Notes: generated by a model not told the origin, from the letters alone. Shown: positions 1-14,150, numbered from the stretch's first letter. The stretch: DNA of 64,000 nt from Lamellibrachia columna (GCA_963662155.1 OY759266.1:55693510-55757509); one strand, 5' to 3'. Numbers and translations: made by a program.

Positions 1-3000
1 CAGTATGGGCACACCCTGGGCAAAAGGCATACGTTGGTCAGTGCATTAGGAGAGGAAGGATAAATTACTAATATTTATTACCTGGTACACTTTGTTTGTC
101 ATGTACTGTTCAAATAAACTAAATAAAACTAAAAAAATATATATATATATTTATACTTAATTCTAAATAACCAAAGAAGAGGAAGTATCATGCCTGTGTT
201 AGTACACATTAAAACATTTTATATCTAGCAGATTCTTGATCTAAAAAAAATTCAAAATCAGCCAGAGTAGCTAATTTTTTTTAATTTTTTTAGCTTAATT
301 AACTTATATATTTTCAGTGTGTAATAATGTTTCAAAGATATGGATGGATGCAGAAACATCAATATTCAACATGTGAATATATTATTATTACGTGCACAAC
401 AGTAGCAGCTGTTAAGAGTACGTACTTCCTGATTTAGTTCATGTGGAATTCCTTCAAACTGGTCTATGCCTTCAACAGCTGGTGAGGCAAAATGGGTTGC
501 ATATTTCACCTGGAAGCAAATATGTATATTTTCTAGAGAATTACATCAAAACTGGATAAGAAAAGCAGCACTAAAAATGACCATAATATAATTATTCTGA
601 TATGCAAATGTATATCTGTCAGATAAATGGAATAATCTGGTGTCTTCATGTTAAATATGTATATAGGGTAGTTTTACACATAAGAGGTAAGATATCTACA
701 TGAACGGTTGTTACCTGGTTCTTGGCAAGAACATGAACCGCAAACTTCCTTGTCTGTTCCAGCAAGTCATGGATACGGCTGTAAGATCACCAAATAAAAT
801 AAAATCATTTGTAAAAAATGTACGCTAACACCACACGTGTTCAAGTATTAGATTTACAGTAAATTTCATTTAGAGATACAGCCGAGAGTAAATCTCGGCA
901 CACTACAGCACCTTTTAGAAGATAACACCCTATTAACAAAACAAACAATTCTTGTGAATCATTAATAATACTTCATCATGATCCGTGGCAGATGGATCAT
1001 TTTTAATACTTCATCATGGCTCCTGGTGGATGGACTATTTTTAATATTTTATCATCACCCCTGGTGGATGGACCATTATTAATACTTTATCATCACCCGT
1101 GGTGGATCCTGTAATGAACCATTGTTGATACTTTATCATTTACATCTTATTTGTAATTTGCACTAATAATTTCAGTATTGTTGGCACAATTTATACTGAC
1201 CTTGGCATGTTGATGGCAAACGAGATGATTGGAGGCTTGAGAGCAACACTAGTGAACGAACTACACGTGACCCCCCTCTTCAACCACATATTTGTCTCTC
1301 TGTTATAGATGGCTGTTGTCACGACAACCACTGAAAAAGCAAACACTATATATATACATATACAACAGTGTTCATTGTGTTTAACCCATTAGGCCCCAGG
1401 ATTTTATTAAAACATGCTCCCCTGTTCCCAGGATTTCTGGCAAATTTCGAGCGATTTTTTGTGTTAAAAAATATGTAGAAATAAACTATCCAATATTGAC
1501 AATTACAAGTTGTGTTTGTTTTGAAGAGTAGTAATTTCTCCACATGCATGTATACATAGAAATAGGATATATTAATAAAATGTTGACATTTGATCACAAT
1601 TTGCAAAGACAAAATAGTAAATTTGTTAAAACTTTGAAAGTTGCGACTGACATTTGACAATGATCCCATGCTATAAACCTATGCAACTCAGGAAAGAAAA
1701 TGTAGCTATATGTGTTAGCTTTGCACCACTGAAAAAATATCAAATTCTGACGGTTATTTTTCAGGTTACACCATATTTTATCATGACAAATATAGAAATA
1801 AAAATTTTTGAGATAGCGTGAACAAAACCGATGAAAATCAAGATTTCCGAAAGGGAAACACATGTACGCAACGAGCTGTTGTTGTTGCAAAGTGTATCCG
1901 CTAGGGTGTGGCAATTTTTTTTAGTTATTCGCCAGGATTTTTTTGGAATAGAGGGTACTGTATGCGGCTGGCGGCGGCCGTTCTAGGACTGCACAGAACG
2001 TTGTGGGGTCTAATGGGTTAATAAATCATTATCAATGGAGTTGGCACATTTGTAGAAAAAAAAACACTTAATAGGTCGAGTAGAGTATATACAGTCATTA
2101 TGAACCGAAAAAATAATAATAATACAAACATAATTGGTAGAGTGAAAATCATTACAGGATGTATATTGTATATAGATTTTGGGTAATGTTAGGATGGTAA
2201 TGTATTAATACAATAATTTTGTTCTGTAGTTTACAAGATTACAAAATTGTCGTGCAATAATAATAATATATTAATAATTATAATTATTAAAAGTTGTTAC
2301 TGAAATAAATAACTTGTATTCCAATCGATGTACATATGTAATAATGATACTGCTCCAGTAATTGTAATCCTAATAATAAAAACAGATCGGACTGATCACT
2401 CAGAAGGAAGACTTGATAGTAACAATGGATTCGCCGTAACAACAACGGATAATCTTTTAACAAGCCGTAACAAGAATGGATAATATTTAAGCAATTCATG
2501 TAATATTGTACTACACTATACTTACCTGGCTGAGGGACATTTTGCATTACATTTCGGTAGCGGGCTTGAATGTCCTCTTTGACATCATCTGTCTTTGAAA
2601 GTGTCTCTGCATTGTCATGTGGCGTATGAGACACTAGAACAATTTAGTGACAAAGTTGATATCTAGTTTGTATACATACATAATCTATTAATTACAATGT
2701 ACATTTTTAAAATGACCAACAAACTTTATAACAGTAAAGTAATACTATTAGACATTATATGTGTATTGCCACTGATTCCGTAATAACTAGTAATGTTAAT
2801 GTTTTTATTTTGTGCCCCATTATTTATTTTACATGTCATGGGCATGGGTTCCATCGCAACTACGCTAGACATCAGAGATGCAAGCCATTTTCTCGGATTC
2901 ATCAAGCTTTCGGGGAAGGGACGTAACATCGTGGAAGGCTTTTATTTGTAGTATTACGGTAAAATCTGCATCCGCTTACAACATCCATGATCCGATAATA

Positions 3001-3151
3001 AACGCACTGTCAACAACTTACTTCGCATGTGTTGTCTACAACGACTACAATTTGCGCACATTTGCGATGACCACATAATACGTTCAGTTAACATACGAGT
3101 TTTCGATAAACCCATGCTACCTACTAGCGTAAAACAGTGACCGATTGTCAT
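1..3151 (-). CDS. Flavin reductase-like domain protein (FMN-binding split barrel), 3' end outside window
   Basis: Six coding exons on the minus strand: 3022-3151, 2526-2633, 1201-1330, 715-778, 426-509 and 1-15, the last cut by the window edge. All junctions are GT-AG and the phases agree, giving about 177 visible residues. Residues about 75-177 match the flavin reductase-like family, which binds FMN or FAD and reduces it with NAD(P)H: the strand QPVVVVTTAIYN, then GVTCSSFTSVALKPP, FAINMPSRIHDLLEQT, FAVHVLAKNQ and GIPHELNQEGVPIL. The first exon encodes a basic, Ser/Arg-rich, acid-poor leader that could be a mitochondrial presequence (inference). Exon 1 is the least certain; I chose it because its donor (A followed by GTAAGT at 3021) gives the required phase 1. 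A second phase-1 donor lies 45 bases downstream (2977). The gene is divergent from MRM2. The physiological substrate of animal members is not known to me. Confidence 0.8.
960..1140. repeat. Degenerate tandem repeat, about 45 bp x 4
   Basis: Four imperfect copies of a unit containing AATACTTCATCATG and TGGTGGATGGACCATT lie in the intron between flavin-reductase exons 3 and 4. No coding signal is seen in it. Confidence 0.6.
1385..2017. mobile_element. piggyBac-type MITE with TTAA target duplication
   Basis: A 633-bp element lies in the intron between flavin-reductase exons 2 and 3. It is bracketed by TTAA at 1381-1384 and 2018-2021. Its ends are inverted: the left end reads CCCATTAGGCCCCA and the reverse complement of the right end reads CCCATTAGACCCCA, one mismatch in 14. 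TTAA sites and termini beginning CCC are typical of piggyBac elements. No transposase reading frame is present, so it is non-autonomous. Confidence 0.8.
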
Positions 3152-4616
<1,465 letters not shown>

Positions 4617-5362
4617 GAAACAGGTTCAGGATTACATTGTGCATATGTGCTGTGCTATTTTTCTACAATACTATGCAAAACACTCATCTGCCGTAGATCG
4701 AAGGGTGTTACACTTTACAATACACATGATGTGCAAACTGAAGGGTCGTTGTTTTAAGCTAAAATGTGACAGTTCACATGCCTTTTAATCAAGGGTCCAA
4801 GAGAGATTTGAGAATAAGCATTTACTGTCCATGTAGTTTTTTTATTATGGATATACTTGTTTCCTATTGAACTGGGCTTTTTATGTTCTGTTATCCTGTG
4901 AAATATATATTTTTAATTTTCTTAATCGAGACTGTTTGTGTAATATGGTAAGGATGTTTGGACAGATTCTTGACTGTCAATATGTGATGTCAAACATTTC
5001 AAGTGCAACTATGAGTATACATCAACATTTATTGGAATGTAGAGTACAACATATTGTTATGATTGTGAACGAATGCGAACTAAAATGTTGGAATGTATGT
5101 GTGTGTGTATATATATATATATATGTCATGAATAATGTTCTCCAATGGTGCTGTGCTCAGTTTTATACCATGTGATAATATATATCATGTCACAGTTATT
5201 ACTACTGTTGATTATTACAGTAATAAAATATGTTTTTTTTTATAAAATTGTATGTATATGGCAGTGTACTTATACAAAGATACGCATCACATGACATTCT
5301 GTTGTGCCGTCAATATCTGGCTGGCACTGTCACAGCGATACACAAAGGGCAAAAACATCACA
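4617..5362. other. Convergent 3' region between MRM2 and SUFU
   Basis: No gene is seen here. It holds the MRM2 3' untranslated region and probably an overlapping SUFU 3' untranslated region. A minus-strand AATAAA occurs near 4843-4848 and a plus-strand one at 5222-5227. A short GT/TA microsatellite lies at about 5098-5126. Confidence 0.6.
5222..5227 (+). terminator. Candidate poly(A) signal of MRM2
   Basis: An AATAAA about 600 bp after the MRM2 stop is followed within 10 bp by a long T run, the arrangement of a cleavage and polyadenylation site. It was assigned by position only. Confidence 0.4.
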
Positions 5363-8300
5363 TTATGTCACACTGTTGACATGACTTCCATTTGGTGACA
5401 CTGTTATGGTCACACTCGGTGACTCCAGTTGAAACACCTTTGGAAGGTATGGTTGGATCTGAAACAAGACACCAATAACACAGTATTCAGTAAGTAATTT
5501 AATATCCTGCATGTTTTTATAAACCAAATTTTAAACAGATACACATCTATGTATTTAAGTATATACATATGCACACACACACACACTGATGAAAGGTGAA
5601 ACATGTTTCTACGTCTGTCCATATACTGTACTGACATGCAACAACGCACAGCCACATGCATTGATACATTGTTTTGTAAAAATCATGCACACCAACATGT
5701 TCTATACGTGCAGTACAATAACAAACACTACTATTGTGCCAAATTATTTGGGAACCCTAGCTCAGAGGCAGATAAAAACAAAAAGATTAGGTAATCTCAA
5801 ATCAGTATACAATTTTAAAGTTGTCAACAGGTTGGCTGAATACGCTGAGGAACTATGGATGATAAGTAAAGGTAAAAAAAAACGGGTCTTCAGATGACAG
5901 TGAAATGTACCGACCTGTTGTGGGTTTTCGAGGTCCTCGAGCTCCAGAGAAAGGTCGTCTATGAAGTAGGCTGAACAGTAGATCTGCAGAGGAATCATTT
6001 CACCTTAGATAAACAATGAATACATTTTGTTCTTTTGACGACAGCCATTTTTTCCCCCAGATATTTTCTGAGCTATTCCAGGTAGACAGTTTTTTCACCT
6101 TAAATGCACTGAATTTGTTTCGAACGTTATTAATTTTTTTTTAAAGGAAAAAAAAATCCTGGTTTGAGGCATATGCACCTATAGGAGTTAATAAAACAAA
6201 ACCATATGCAACTACAGGATGTACAACTGAGAATATCATGTGAGTGGTTTACTAGGAAAACCTTGTTGAACACAGAGCATCTTTATTTCATGGGACGTGC
6301 CCTACTGTTAGATACCCTAAGTCATGAGTGCCGTAGTCTGGCAATATTCACTCGCCAAGTGAAAATCGATTTATAAACACCTATCCTAGTCCTACACTTT
6401 GGTGTATACCCATTGTCCCTGCAATCTCGTTCAAAGGCACTTAAGCAGAACTCTCAGCTGCACCAATTTCCAAGAACAAGATTTCAAATGCGCTCGTGGT
6501 TGCCGTGACTACAAGTTCATAACATGTAAATAGAGTTCAATTCGTAATTACCAGTCAAGAACTCAAAATTTCAAACTTTAGGAGACCCAGTTGTAAACTT
6601 GTAATTATGAGTTCACAGGGTCGTGAACTCTGCGTACATGTCATGAATGCAGCATTAGTCACCAAGCATCAGCGCCCTTGTCGATATGTCAGCCACCAGG
6701 AAAACCAAGATTTAACCAGAACCTCCCACTTTTAGAACACATTCTGAGTACACCACAGCCTGGCATGATATTCTTGATTCTAGTTGGTGCATAGTGCTAA
6801 AACCATGACTTGTCTCGCTTTAAGGATTACCATTTTTTCCACACTCTTTTTATTAATATTAGCATCAGTTACAAGTACAAAAGGAAAGACAGGAAAGGCT
6901 GCGCTCACCTGAAGCACCTTCCTCTGAGCTTTGAGTCTGTGCGTCGAGTCAACCAAAACCATGTCGGCTGTGAAGTCAGGTGGAACAAACACAATCACCT
7001 GATCCGACACGTTCTGGAACACGAAGTACTTTCCATGCTGCAGACGACCCCTGTCAGTCAACAGACACGAGTAGCTGGGTCAGTGAAATGCATAATACAT
7101 AAAATAAATTCAACGTGTGATAGGCGAAGTCAGTGAAAAATAATGTTCTCATGGTCAGGAGATCTGCAGGCTATTTGTTGAATTGAATAGTTGCTTCTGA
7201 ATAAATTCATTAATGTTTGTTTTGATAAGCAAGTTCCATGCAAGAATGTTAACCAGGGAAAGTGCACTGAATGTTATTGTCGCGATCCATTTTACATAAG
7301 TTCTCAGTGTATTACAGGTAGTTAGCACTTTCCCACATTTCAATGTATGGAAGCATCACTTGTTAGCTTTTCTTGGTGTTCTTACAGAAATGTCACACAA
7401 TTAAATACCCCAAGAAACAAGTCAGCTCACTTGACGACCAATGGAAGTAGTTCGGCTGCTTCAAGATCAAAGGTCAGATGAACCTTCTTCAGTTCTCGTT
7501 CTTCATCACTGTCAGAAATGCTGCTAACAAATAAACATTGTCACTTATTATGACTGATGGCATTCAAAGCTGTAGGTTGTCTATGAAGTTGTAGAAACTT
7601 GATACACTTATTGTTGCATGGCAGAAAGCTAGAATTTATTTTCACACAGAATGCAGGACTTCATTGCACAAAACAAGCAAACACAGCTCCAGAAGATGTA
7701 GTTGAAAATGCAAATAAATAAATGGTACTTAAATAACATTAAGTCCATTCGGATAAATCATGAGGTTTTAAACTTCATCCTCTGGCAAACCTATTTTATT
7801 AAATAGCCAGGACCTAAAATTGGACCAATTGGTACCATCAGGACAAACTAAACGTAACAATGCTTTTTGATTAGCTACATATCTATAGAGCATGAAATAC
7901 TATGATGGGCATAGCAAGGTAAGAAATCAAGTTTTTTTTGTAGGTGATCCCTAAGTCAAAATGCAGGCCTTTATTTTGACAGTAAAGTGAAACTGATGCT
8001 AACTGCATCTGGTTTGAGGCTGAACCCCTTGGTGCCTCCAGCAGTCTGAACCCCTTGGTGCCTCCAGCAGTCTGAACCCCTTGGTGCCTCCTCTTTAGTC
8101 TGATCAACAGATTCGACCGAAAGAGTTGTGGTCACCAATTTGGACAGAAAACTCTCCATTCTGGAAGTGCTCAAAGACAAGCTCAAAGCCTTAGAAGAGC
8201 TTCATACACAAGCTTGTGGAGGCATACTCAGTGATTGTATTGGCGGCTGTATTGATTGTGCCACCGATACCTATAATTCGCTGGAAGGAGTGGAGTTATC

Positions 8301-11128
8301 TATCAGTTGATTATAGTTGAGTATGTATTCATTGGAAATAATCAGATGGTGGCTTTGGGGTTAGGCTCCCAGATGACGCACTTGACCACTGTCTTTTTCT
8401 TGATGGTGGTCATCCGGGCATTTGAGTGCATTCGCACTTTTCACATTATAGCAGCCATGTGAACCGCTTACCACAAATCACACTCACCCTTTTGTATCGG
8501 TACACGTGTGTAGAAGTGGCAAAGAAAGTTTTAAAACTATTCATGCTGTAATGCTGAACACTACAGTGTTGTGAAGGGTGCAGTAATTATGACTGCAAGA
8601 AATTTTGTTATCAATGCAAGCCCCGTTAAAACCCTGTTTTCGCATACACAAATAACAATTAGTGAAATCGTGGGCCTGTGAGGAAGTGGGTAAACACATG
8701 TGTCAAAAAAGCAATACCAGCAATAATTTTGGATCAATAGTGAAGTTCCAAGTGGTTATGTGCTGGGTGGGTCATTGCCTCTTTCTTCAAGAATTCGCAC
8801 CAATCTAAAAATGTTTATAGTGGGCTTACGCTACCGAATTGAAAGGCCCGTCATACATTTTTTTATCATAATTTTGACATCCCCAAACACCAGCACCAAG
8901 TTATTTTTGTACCAATATTCCACCTGGCCCATGTGTTATAGTTGTTATGGTATCCAAACAGCAAAAGCTGTTCATCCTTACAAATCCACTACAGTCTGTA
9001 CTTGATATGGCTGTGAGAAGTGTTGCAATGAAGAGTGAGCCAAGGCTTTGAACTGTAGCAAGAGGACCCCAGTGGGACACTATCCCTGTGTTCCATGACT
9101 GCATGTTTGCTTTTAACATGGTGATAATCAAACCTGTTTCAAATTAGATCAAACCTGTGCCAAATAGGTCATGTTTACAAATAGATCAAAACTGTTTCCG
9201 GAGAGGTCATACCCGTTGTCAAATAGACCATATATGTTTCCAGTAAGATCATAATTGCTGCTGTATAGATCATGCCTGTTTCCAGAGATCATAGGTCCTA
9301 CCTGCTTCCAGAGGGATCAGACCAGCCACAAGAAGCGGTGATGTTGCCAAGGTTACAACCTTCCTTCTCCAGACTTTCCACAACCGTCTTTACCAGGTCT
9401 GGATGCAGATTGAACATAGATTTCTGACGACTCATGTCTGTCACAAGTAAAGATCCACCAGCTCTAAAAATAAAACAGTAAAAATATCATACAAATATGA
9501 ACATTTGACAATAACACTAGTATTGCTAAAACTCAACTAGGATTGCATACTCCTTGCAAAACACAGTAACAACAAGTACATGTATATGACACTCCATTTT
9601 GTGTGGGTGTGTAGAAGATAAGTAGACATGTTCATGCCACATTTGAAGAAAACTCTTCCCCCATTTTGAGCAATGACTAGAAAATTAAGAGAGAGCTGGA
9701 AGATAAAACAGCTGCAAAGTTATTAACAGCAATACTAACTAATTTTTACATAGCAAATTCAATCTCACTGATTTAAAAATTTTTAATATTGATAACATTG
9801 ATGACTGGAGATTGCTAGGGGACATAACACATACTCTGCAACTTGTGACAGGAGGTTTGTGATTCCATTTCCTTTCCATCTATGTGCAGCCTTCATCTCT
9901 GCTTCCGTCACACCAACAATCTGAAATATTGTGTCCTATAGTTGTACATAATACACACGTTGGATGCTGGAACCAAAATGTAAGATATTACGAACATTTA
10001 TGTTGACAAAAATCCATATACACCTCTCAGAATGTATGGACATATAGTAAATGTTTACCATGACTTAACTACTTTAAAATGGCCTAAGAGAAAATGAGCC
10101 AAGTAGCACACCTGTCTGAACTGGATGTTTCCATGGTCTGTTTCTAGTGACCCAAGCTGTGCTTCTTTTGCGAGAAGCATGTGTTGGATGTGAGACTGTG
10201 CGCTTCGTTCTAGAGATCTGTGCCATGGAATGTGGTCACCACAGTTGAGGATGTTACCTACACATCGCCCGAAGACAGTGTATGTCATGACATGACAGCA
10301 ATAGTGATATTTATGAGAACAATATCGATGCATCAATGATCATATTTTACAGTCACAATAATTAATTCAACTACAATTGTTTGAGTTTTATAACAGAGAT
10401 GTACGACTTTATAACAGAGATGTACGACTTAAAGAAAATTTTTATTTACATGTTTTATAATGCTCAGCCCTGTTAACTGAACTGTTACTTGAAATACATG
10501 GTCCATAGTTCAATTATAATTATTTGTAAAAGTTACATTGTTTCCATATTCAATTACGAACACATTTCAAAAAACGAAAATGTAAAGAATCTGATTTATA
10601 AATTGCACAATTGTAATGGATCCCTACAATACTCCACATGGACTACCTGAGTGGAAGACATATTTTGCAAGCGAGGACAGAAGCAAGATGGGCCACCTAG
10701 GGGCTGTCTCTTCCCCTGGTTGTCTTCGTAGGCGGAAAGTCAACTCAAAGCCATAGCCACTCTGCTGTCCTCGTCCAGTGAGTCTAGAGGGGGTAAAATA
10801 AAAATTAATTAATAAATGGCCTACCTCTTTATTCTGACAAGTCATTATGCTAAATACTGTAACGCCTAGCTTGGGCTTGGCATTTCTTATATAGTTCCTT
10901 GCAGAGGCCACTCCTAGGCTCTTACAGAATGTGCAAGAGAGCCACGTCTGTGCCAGCCACATTATGTAAGAGGTGTGGTGTGTTACGCCACACTAGTGAT
11001 CACAATGGTCATACTGGCATTGCTGCTTCGACTGCTCTTCCACTCGAGGCCCTTTCTGTGTAGCTTTAGGAATTCCCTGGCACGGAGATTGTGCACTGGT
11101 CTTGATGCACTTGGCACCCATTCTGAGA

Positions 11129-11191
<63 letters not shown>

Positions 11192-12711
11192 TATAAGCAT
11201 TTTGTCAACTAATGTGTCTCCTGGTAAAACATATCATCATCATTATCATATACATGCAGAAATATTAATTACAATCTTTACAAGCTGAGATGCTTAGTGC
11301 TTATCATAAAGATTCACACGTTTCACCCAAATGTTAACGTACTCATGCACTCTGCTATCTCCATGGAGATCACTAAAACCAAATGTTATGAAATGCCAGT
11401 GATCAGGAATGCCTTGGTTTGGGTCGCCTCGGTTCAGCAGGACATAGATATGATCCAGAGGGTCTTTGCCACCCTGCCTGAAACCAATGAAACATGTCAT
11501 TGTGAATGAGGCCAACACACAGATTAAACTCACAGATCATGACAAACACAACGATTAACTTATTAGGCCTCAATGTTTGGTTTTCAATATGATTTTGAAA
11601 GGGGTCTTTGTTCATGGTCTCCATGTTTGCTGTTTGATTTGATAAATGGAAATTGTTCCTGGTATGTGTATAAGACTGCTCTTGAGATTTTCCTTCACTC
11701 ACCAGTTTCCTTGGAATAATGTGTGATTTAGGTGAATGGGGTGGAGAATGGAAGTTTCATAATGGCTTCATGAAAAGATTTGGGACTTTCTATATTTCAA
11801 TGATTTTACCGAGTCTGGGATAGTAAATTCCATATTATGTATAATTATTAGACTATCATATTTATGGGGCACTTAGGGGCTAAGTTATGGGGTTAATCTC
11901 AACAATGTTAACATTATTTAGAATTTTTTTTACAGATCCACACGTATTGTTAACTGTTTGATGGTGCGTCACCGTTCAAGGCTTCACCATCCAAGGGTGA
12001 TTATCAAGTCTGATAAGTTTGTTTTTTATGTGTGCTCATGATTTTTACAGAGGTGCCAAGTAACACTGAACAAAAAGATCTACCACTTTTCATGATGTGA
12101 GAACGGTAGATAAAAGGAGGTTCCAGCTACTGGTGGAAGAATATTTAAATTTTAGGGTATATTTACTTAGTTATGGTATATTTTCTGGTACAATTTCTAT
12201 ACAAAATGGTTGTATGGCGGTATATTTAGATTCAAAATTAGTAAATTAAATTTTGTAACCTTAAAATTGCGGAGATGTTGGCTTGAAAGCGATAGATTAT
12301 GTAAACACCAAAGAAAAAGCGGTAGTTCTACCGCCAAATCGGTAGACTTTGCACCTCTAATTTTAAACCAATCTGGTCTTGGTCTTGGATTCTGGCAATC
12401 TTTGACTGAGATTATGATTGCTAATTGTATCATTTATAATGATAAGTTACTAACTCATTATATTATCTTACGTTAAAAAATACTATTGCAACATAACGTG
12501 TCATTGGAAAATTAACAAATTAAAACTTGTTTTGTTCCTTCTACCTGTACCACGCTAAGGTCAAATTAAGCGCTACCTGGCTTGGCACTTTTATTATTTA
12601 CCAGTACTTTATCTTGGGAGATACTGTTGCTTGCAACTGTCTTTTCAAGTCGGGATAAAATTCTGTGATGCGTTCCACAATAGCCTTTTCTCCCGGCCCA
12701 TCAAGGATCAT
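5363..12711 (-). CDS. SUFU: Suppressor of fused homolog (Hedgehog pathway regulator)
   Basis: Ten coding exons on the minus strand: 12602-12711, 11343-11477, 10647-10783, 10112-10257, 9835-9920, 9302-9463, 7431-7523, 6909-7050, 5915-5983 and 5363-5458. Every junction is GT-AG and the phases sum to 391 residues. SUFU binds GLI/Ci transcription factors and restrains them in the cytoplasm and nucleus. Diagnostic stretches are IKYWQGGKDPLDHIYVLLNR, DHWHFITFGFSDLHGDSRVH, SGYGFELTFRL, IQHMLLAKEAQLG, IVGVTEAEMKAA and GGSLLVTDMSRQ in the N-lobe, then KKVHLTFDLEAAELLPLVVK and GRLQHGKYFVFQ in the C-lobe. The start is fixed by an in-frame TAA six codons upstream; the N-terminus lacks the roughly 30-residue Pro/Ala-rich tail of human SUFU. 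The long disordered insert of the vertebrate C-lobe (about 80 residues) is absent. Exon 7 has alternative NAG acceptors 3 bp apart. Confidence 0.95.
8023..8092. repeat. 26-bp tandem repeat, 3 copies, SUFU intron 6
   Basis: Three nearly identical copies of a unit containing CCCCTTGGTGCCTCCAGCAG. They lie just before a short open frame on the plus strand. Confidence 0.8.
9128..9301. repeat. Degenerate ~20-bp minisatellite derived from the SUFU exon 6 splice-donor junction
   Basis: About eight or nine diverged copies of a unit like CCTGTTTCCAGAGATCAT (plus strand) abut the exon 6 donor at 9301. The unit resembles the complement of the exon 6 end itself (CTCTGGAAGCAG followed by GT). Two of the copies still read ACAG/GTTTGAT on the minus strand. 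Confidence 0.6.
11132..11195. repeat. (TA)n microsatellite
   Basis: More than 30 TA dinucleotides in the SUFU intron between exons 2 and 3. Confidence 0.95.
12048..12358. mobile_element. MITE-like element with short inverted termini, SUFU intron 1
   Basis: The left end AGAGGTGCCAAGT and the reverse-complemented right end AGAGGTGCAAAGT are 310 bp apart. Sub-terminal ATCTACCACTTTT and ATCGGTAGACTTT extend the symmetry imperfectly. No clean target duplication is seen and no protein is encoded. Confidence 0.45.
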
Positions 12712-13369
12712 GACTGGTGCCTTTGTTTATATATAACGGCGTTAAATTGTATCTTTCCCTTTGAAGTTTGATTACCAGCTTGAGTTTTTCGACAGGTAAA
12801 ATGTTCAACGATTGTCACGCCACCTATCGGACAGGATAAATATCTGATAGATGGCGACACTGGCTGGCTGCAGGATATCCTCTAACGCTATTTCATTTTA
12901 TGCAAGTATGATTATGCTAAAAAAAGTCCCCATAAATGAGAAAGACTATCCATTTGATAACATAAAAAACTAATTCACAAGAGTTTCTTTGTTCCATTTG
13001 TAAGCATAATATGTCTGGCAACTTGCATGTCAGATTATGGGTAACACGATTATGAGCACTGTTTATATATCCGTTGGTAATTACATGTGTACGTCAAATG
13101 CACAATAAAATTATGATAACATCCAAAACACACTGGAATGTTTTCAACCTATAGGTTCAAAACAGCAAGGTTACGTTCAAAACATGGAAATTACTTGGAG
13201 CCATAGATTGATCATTACCATATTATAGATTATAAATAATAATATATTTAATGTTGGAATCAGGTTTAACAAATTATTTATATTGTTATTTATGTAACAA
13301 TAATTCAAAACTCTACGGTTACACTTAAGGCACTCACCCACAATATATCACTTACGAGGAAAGTTGGCT

Positions 13370-13635
13370 TGATATTGATGCGTATATAGCCACGGAAAAC
13401 ATCAACGCTACCATGCACTACATAAATTTAACGCAGCTACGGCCGGCATAAATTTATAATTAACGCTGCCGCGCACGATGTCAACGCTGCAATGCACGAC
13501 GTCAACGCTGCCATGTACGTATGACGTCAACACTACCTCGTACGTACGACATTAACGCTACCATGCACGTACGTCGTGTCACTCACAACGCCAAGGCACG
13601 ACGTCAAAGTACGCTGCCACGCACGAGGTCAATTG
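13370..13635. repeat. Degenerate ACGTCAACGCTGCCATGCACGT repeat with CRE-like sites
   Basis: Roughly ten imperfect copies of a 20-25 bp CpG-rich unit that recurs as ACGTCAACGCTGC and CATGCACG. One copy contains the full palindrome TGACGTCA at 13522-13529, the consensus cAMP-response element. It lies between the divergent SUFU and RPTOR promoters; any regulatory role is inference. Confidence 0.55.
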
Positions 13636-13974
13636 TTTTCAAGCCATGAAACAACTTGTGAGTCTTTATTAATAAAGAAAATATTATCAATGTCATGTCG
13701 GTACAGATCATCGGATAAACATATTATTGCAATAGAAATTAAACGTCCAAAGAATTAAGAGCAACCAAAGAATATATCAGGTATGAGTAATTAACCTAAC
13801 TTATGTAGAAAGACTAAACTCACTGAAACTATCCTCATTAGCATATAGTGGTTTACAAGGATATATGATTGGAGTTTAAAAATACGCAACATTTATACGA
13901 CAATGAATCCTCACTTAAACTTTTAAAACGGGATATCATCTTTCAGGACAGGGAATAGGTGCATACGCTAAAAT

Positions 13975-14150
13975 TGTTTACCCAAAGATCAAATATTAAT
14001 ATAAGAGAAAATGGTTTCCCTCTCAGAATGACTGAGCCATGGGATTCCCTCCAAGAAACTGTCGTACAGGAAAATCCATAAATTCATTTAAAAACCGCCT
14101 GGACAAATTGTAGCCCAAACCAGGCAATTTTATATAGCTTTGAAGCACCA
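13975..14150 (+). mobile_element. LINE (CR1/jockey superfamily) 3'-end fragment
   Basis: Plus-strand translation gives INIRENGFPLRMTEPWDSL, then after a one-base shift SINSFKNRLDKL and a stop. This is the typical C-terminal tail of CR1/L2-like ORF2 proteins. It is a 5'-truncated, decayed fragment. Confidence 0.65.

Noticed and set aside
1346..1914. Two minus-strand frames of about 106 codons
   Set aside because: They lie in the piggyBac-type MITE, have low-complexity Phe/Tyr-rich composition and no transposase motif.
8005..8190. Extra SUFU exon on the minus strand (SKLVTTTLSVESVDQTKEE)
   Set aside because: It has an acceptor-like start in the right phase but no donor in phase 2, so it cannot join exon 7; part of it is a 26-bp tandem repeat.
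8102..8310. Plus-strand frame of about 69 codons in SUFU intron 6 with a helix-like stretch (LDRKLSILEVLKDKLKALEE)
   Set aside because: Protein-like composition, but no start codon other than GTG, no splice sites or homologue recognised, and a repeat abuts it. It remains possible but unsupported.
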